Below, one piece after another: positions 61,570 to 64,000 of a stretch of DNA of 64,000 bases. The DNA comes from Sphingomonas sp. LM7. Its GTDB lineage: Bacteria; Pseudomonadota; Alphaproteobacteria; Sphingomonadales; Sphingomonadaceae. Every line of letters starts with the position of its first letter. Position 1 is the first letter of the stretch. Both the position numbers and the translations under genes were made by a program. Where the stretch lies: positions 4,068,501 through 4,132,500 of the forward strand of contig NZ_CP019511.1 in NCBI RefSeq assembly GCF_002002925.1. Reading direction: 5' to 3'. Below the pieces are notes generated by a model. That model saw only the letters and a program-made list of their open reading frames with translations, ran no database searches and had not been told where the DNA came from.

Positions 61570-62685
61570 ATGGCCGATAAAACCGTCGTAATTTCCATCA
61601 ATGGGTCGTGGAATATCCTGAACTTCCGGCTCGGGCTGGTTCGCGGCCTTCAGGCGGCCGGCTACCGGGTCGTCGCCATCGCCCCCCGGGACGAATATTC
61701 CGATCGGCTTGCCGAGTTCGGGATCGAGTATTTCCCGATCGAAATGGATCCGCGCGGAACCTCGGTGTTGCGCGATCTGCGGTTGTTCGTCGACTATTAT
61801 CGCCTGCTGGGCAAACTACGCCCAGCGGCGTTTCTGGGCTACACGATCAAGCCCAATGTCTTCGGATCGCTCGCCGCCCGGTTGCGGGGCACGCCGACGA
61901 TCAACAACATCGCCGGACTGGGCGAGACATTTCTCGCCAGCGGGCTGATCAACCGCCTCGTTCGCGGTCTATATCGCTTAGCGCTCGACCGGGCGACCGT
62001 GATATTCTTCCAGAACCCGGACGACCGAGCGCTGTTCGTCGAGAAGGAGATCGTCCGCGCCGAACGCACCCGGTTGCTTCCCGGATCAGGCGTCGATCTC
62101 AGCCGGTTCCAACCCTCTGCGCGCACGGTATCGGCGGAGCAGGGCGTCACCTTCCTCTTCGTCGGTCGGTTGCTCCATTCCAAAGGCGTTGCCGACCTCG
62201 TCGAAGCGGCGCGTATCGTGAAGTCCCGTTACCCGAACACGCGCGTGCAACTGCTCGGACTGATCCAGGAGGGCAGGGGTGCGATCACGCTGGAGACGCT
62301 TCGCGAATGGGAGCGCAGCGGCGCGATCGAGTTCCCCGGCGGTGCAGATGATGTCCGGCCATTCCTCACGGCCGCCGATTGCGTCGTTCTCCCCACCTTC
62401 TATCCCGAGGGGACGCCACGCTCGCTGCTCGAGGCGGCAGCGGCCGGCCTGCCGCTGATCGCCTCGAACGTTCCGGGCTGCCGCGAGATCGTGGAGGACG
62501 GCGCCAATGGTTTCCTCGTCCCGCCGCGCGACCCCGCCGCGCTCGCCGAGCGCATGACGGCATTGCTCGAACTGCCTGCCGATGCGCGCGCGGCGATGGG
62601 CCGCCGAAGCCGTGAGAAAGCCGAGCAGGAGTTCGACGAACGGATCGTCGTCACCCGCTACCTAGAGGCGTTGCAGGAAATCTGA
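61570..62685 (+). CDS. Glycosyltransferase family 4
   Basis: A 371-residue GT-B enzyme. The start MADKTVVISINGSWNILNFR is followed by LGYTIKPNVFGSLAARLRG and TPTINNIAGLGETFL, and the donor domain has LFVGRLLHSKGVADLVEAA and TFYPEGTPRSLLEAAAAGLP with the E-x7-E pair. These features match WbpH-type transferases, but the sugar transferred is unknown. It is divergent from the polymerase gene (150 bases between starts) and convergent with the ligase-like gene. Confidence 0.88.
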   Translation: MADKTVVISINGSWNILNFRLGLVRGLQAAGYRVVAIAPRDEYSDRLAEFGIEYFPIEMDPRGTSVLRDLRLFVDYYRLLGKLRPAAFLGYTIKPNVFGSLAARLRGTPTINNIAGLGETFLASGLINRLVRGLYRLALDRATVIFFQNPDDRALFVEKEIVRAERTRLLPGSGVDLSRFQPSARTVSAEQGVTFLFVGRLLHSKGVADLVEAARIVKSRYPNTRVQLLGLIQEGRGAITLETLREWERSGAIEFPGGADDVRPFLTAADCVVLPTFYPEGTPRSLLEAAAAGLPLIASNVPGCREIVEDGANGFLVPPRDPAALAERMTALLELPADARAAMGRRSREKAEQEFDERIVVTRYLEALQEI

Positions 62686-64000
62686 TCAGTCCGCCGAAAG
62701 ATGGCGGACATCGGATTCGGTCTTTGCCTTCGATCGCCGCGAGTGCGCGCGGGGTTCGGCCATGAGCGCGATCGACATCGCGAAAATCGCCGAGATCGCG
62801 ACGGTGCGCAGCGGATAATCGACCAGGCTGTGTGCCATCACCGTCGCGGAGACGATTGTAGCAGCCTTGGTGAACGAATCCGATTCCGCGTCGTGCCAGA
62901 TCGCGAAGACCCGCCGCGTCCACCAGATCAGGAACAGCAGCAGCAGCGCCGCGCCGAAAAGGCCGGTCTCCAGGAGAACTTCCAGCAAGTCGCTGTGCGC
63001 GTGGTTCATGTAGAAGCGGGTGATCTGCGACGGATCTTCGCGGCTGCGATACACGTCGACGAATGTCCCGATTCCTGAGCCCGTCGGAAGATATTCAGGG
63101 GTCGCCGACAGCGTCCGGCCGAACGAGGCGTAGCGTGACGTCGAACTGGTGCGCGCCTCGTCCGTAGTCAGGTTATTGCCGAGCGGCGCCGTCAGCACCA
63201 GCGCGACGCCGCCGACCGCCGCGATCGCGGCTCCGCCCAGCGCCCATTTCGGCAGCTTGCGGCGATGGCTGAGGAACAGGAGGAGGCTCGCGCCGAGTAC
63301 CGGAAGGGCAAGGCCCCATCCGGCGAGCGAGCGGTTCAGGATCAGGCCGAGCGCGATGACGAGGAAGACCGCGGCACCGATCACAGCGATGCCCGAGCTT
63401 CGCGCAGTGTTCTTCCCCCGGCCGCGCTCGGACAGGACGACGGCGGTGAGCAGGGGAATGGCGGCCAGCAGCATCGTGGCAAGGTGGTTGGCGTTCGAAA
63501 AGAAGCCCACCGCCACGCCGCGGTTGGTGATCTGATACAAATACCAGGGGCTGTTTTCGCCGCCCGCGACCTGAATCCCGCCGACTGCGACGGAGACTGC
63601 CGCCACGGCCAATATCGTCCAGGCAAGATAGCTGGCCTTGTATCCGCCCAGCAATGTGATCCCCAGCAGCACCGCCAGCGCCGGCAGCATCCAGAACAGC
63701 GATGCCAGCGTATGCTGGGCATTTAGCGAGATCGGCAGCCACGGCGCAGGCACGCCGAGAAGCTCGAAGCCGCGCAGGATCGGTTCGCGGCCCGGCAGCG
63801 ACGTCCAAAGCGCCGGCGGCAGCGGCACGATCTGGATCAGAAAAAGCCCCACGAAAAGGGCCGCGAGGACCAGGAGCTGCCGGCTTGGCGGCGAGATCGG
63901 GCCGCGCCGGCGCCAGAACAGGGCGATGTAAAGGACGAGAATCGCAGCCAACTGCAGCGTCAGATTGGCCATGTAGCCGGCGGCGCTCGCGCCTCCCAGC
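62686..64000 (-). CDS. O-antigen ligase / polymerase-like membrane protein (runs off right edge)
   Basis: At least 437 residues with ten or more membrane segments. The Wzy_C-type periplasmic loop contains NANHLATMLLA, and later NHAHSDLLEVLLETGLFGA near 315 is the signature of the O-antigen ligase family. An ATG exists at 63972, but the reading frame stays open to the window edge and the upstream residues LGGASAAGY look like the usual N-terminal segment of these proteins, so the true start is probably outside. It joins polymer to a lipid or lengthens it. Convergent with the glycosyltransferase, ending directly at its stop. Confidence 0.82.
   Translation of the reverse strand, partial: LGGASAAGYMANLTLQLAAILVLYIALFWRRRGPISPPSRQLLVLAALFVGLFLIQIVPLPPALWTSLPGREPILRGFELLGVPAPWLPISLNAQHTLASLFWMLPALAVLLGITLLGGYKASYLAWTILAVAAVSVAVGGIQVAGGENSPWYLYQITNRGVAVGFFSNANHLATMLLAAIPLLTAVVLSERGRGKNTARSSGIAVIGAAVFLVIALGLILNRSLAGWGLALPVLGASLLLFLSHRRKLPKWALGGAAIAAVGGVALVLTAPLGNNLTTDEARTSSTSRYASFGRTLSATPEYLPTGSGIGTFVDVYRSREDPSQITRFYMNHAHSDLLEVLLETGLFGAALLLLFLIWWTRRVFAIWHDAESDSFTKAATIVSATVMAHSLVDYPLRTVAISAIFAMSIALMAEPRAHSRRSKAKTESDVRHLSAD

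Noticed and set aside
1..64000. tRNA, rRNA, CRISPR arrays and complete insertion sequences
   Set aside because: No cloverleaf sequence, rRNA-like conserved stretch, regular spacer-repeat pattern or transposase frame was recognised on either strand.

Overview
The window looks like a chromosomal segment of a sphingomonad (Sphingomonas or a close relative, Alphaproteobacteria). This rests on the high GC content, the phoR-pstS-pstC order, the HprK-related kinase/PqqD cluster, the REP-like inverted repeats around short palindromes, the cysD-cysNC-cysQ operon and the sphingomonad-style polysaccharide genes. No tRNA, rRNA, CRISPR array, transposase or integrase was seen. The genus is an inference from gene content; no database search was possible.

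Left part (1-14.7 kb): the phosphate regulon end (phoR, pstS, start of pstC) on the minus strand; a Tat-exported small protein followed by the three-gene HPr-rel-A cluster (PqqD-like peptide, HprK-related kinase, nucleotidyltransferase-like protein); small uncharacterised and GAF proteins; mntP-gph; then glmU and glmS, which make UDP-GlcNAc, the precursor for much of what follows; a lower-GC orphan gene; and a four-PAS HWE kinase with its receiver.

Middle (14.7-39 kb): a CoA-ester lyase; a receiver-GGDEF-EAL protein overlapping a CHASE4 histidine kinase; a membrane protein ending in a SET domain; REP doublets; sulfate activation (cysD, cysNC, cysQ); rmlA and rmlB; ugd with an upstream small-ORF/hairpin/terminator unit; an EAL protein, a TPR histidine kinase and a CheY-like regulator in tandem; an MHS transporter; an intradiol dioxygenase-like lipoprotein; an OmpR/EnvZ-type pair; rpsU and an FKBP isomerase. 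A textbook CtrA box (TTAA-N7-TTAAC) lies between the ugd leader and the EAL gene, and a one-mismatch copy precedes the gene at 5788.

Right part (39-64 kb): a surface-polysaccharide locus. It holds a priming sugar-phosphate transferase, a UDP-sugar 6-dehydrogenase, a Tat-exported beta-helix protein, an AsnB-type amidotransferase, an aminotransferase/N-acetyltransferase/oxidoreductase trio, three glycosyltransferases, an epimerase, a Wzx-like flippase, a WbpG-HisF-HisH amidotransferase set, a WlbA/WlbB-like pair, an EpsG-like polymerase and an O-antigen ligase-like protein that runs off the right edge. Together these point to a polysaccharide containing a 2,3-diamino uronic acid, probably amidated or acetamidino-modified. 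Inside the locus sits a protein with a phage tail-fibre N-terminus, a beta-helix and a C-terminal beta-rich domain: a likely domesticated tailspike. This is the most unusual object in the window, together with the SET-membrane fusion and the ugd leader unit.
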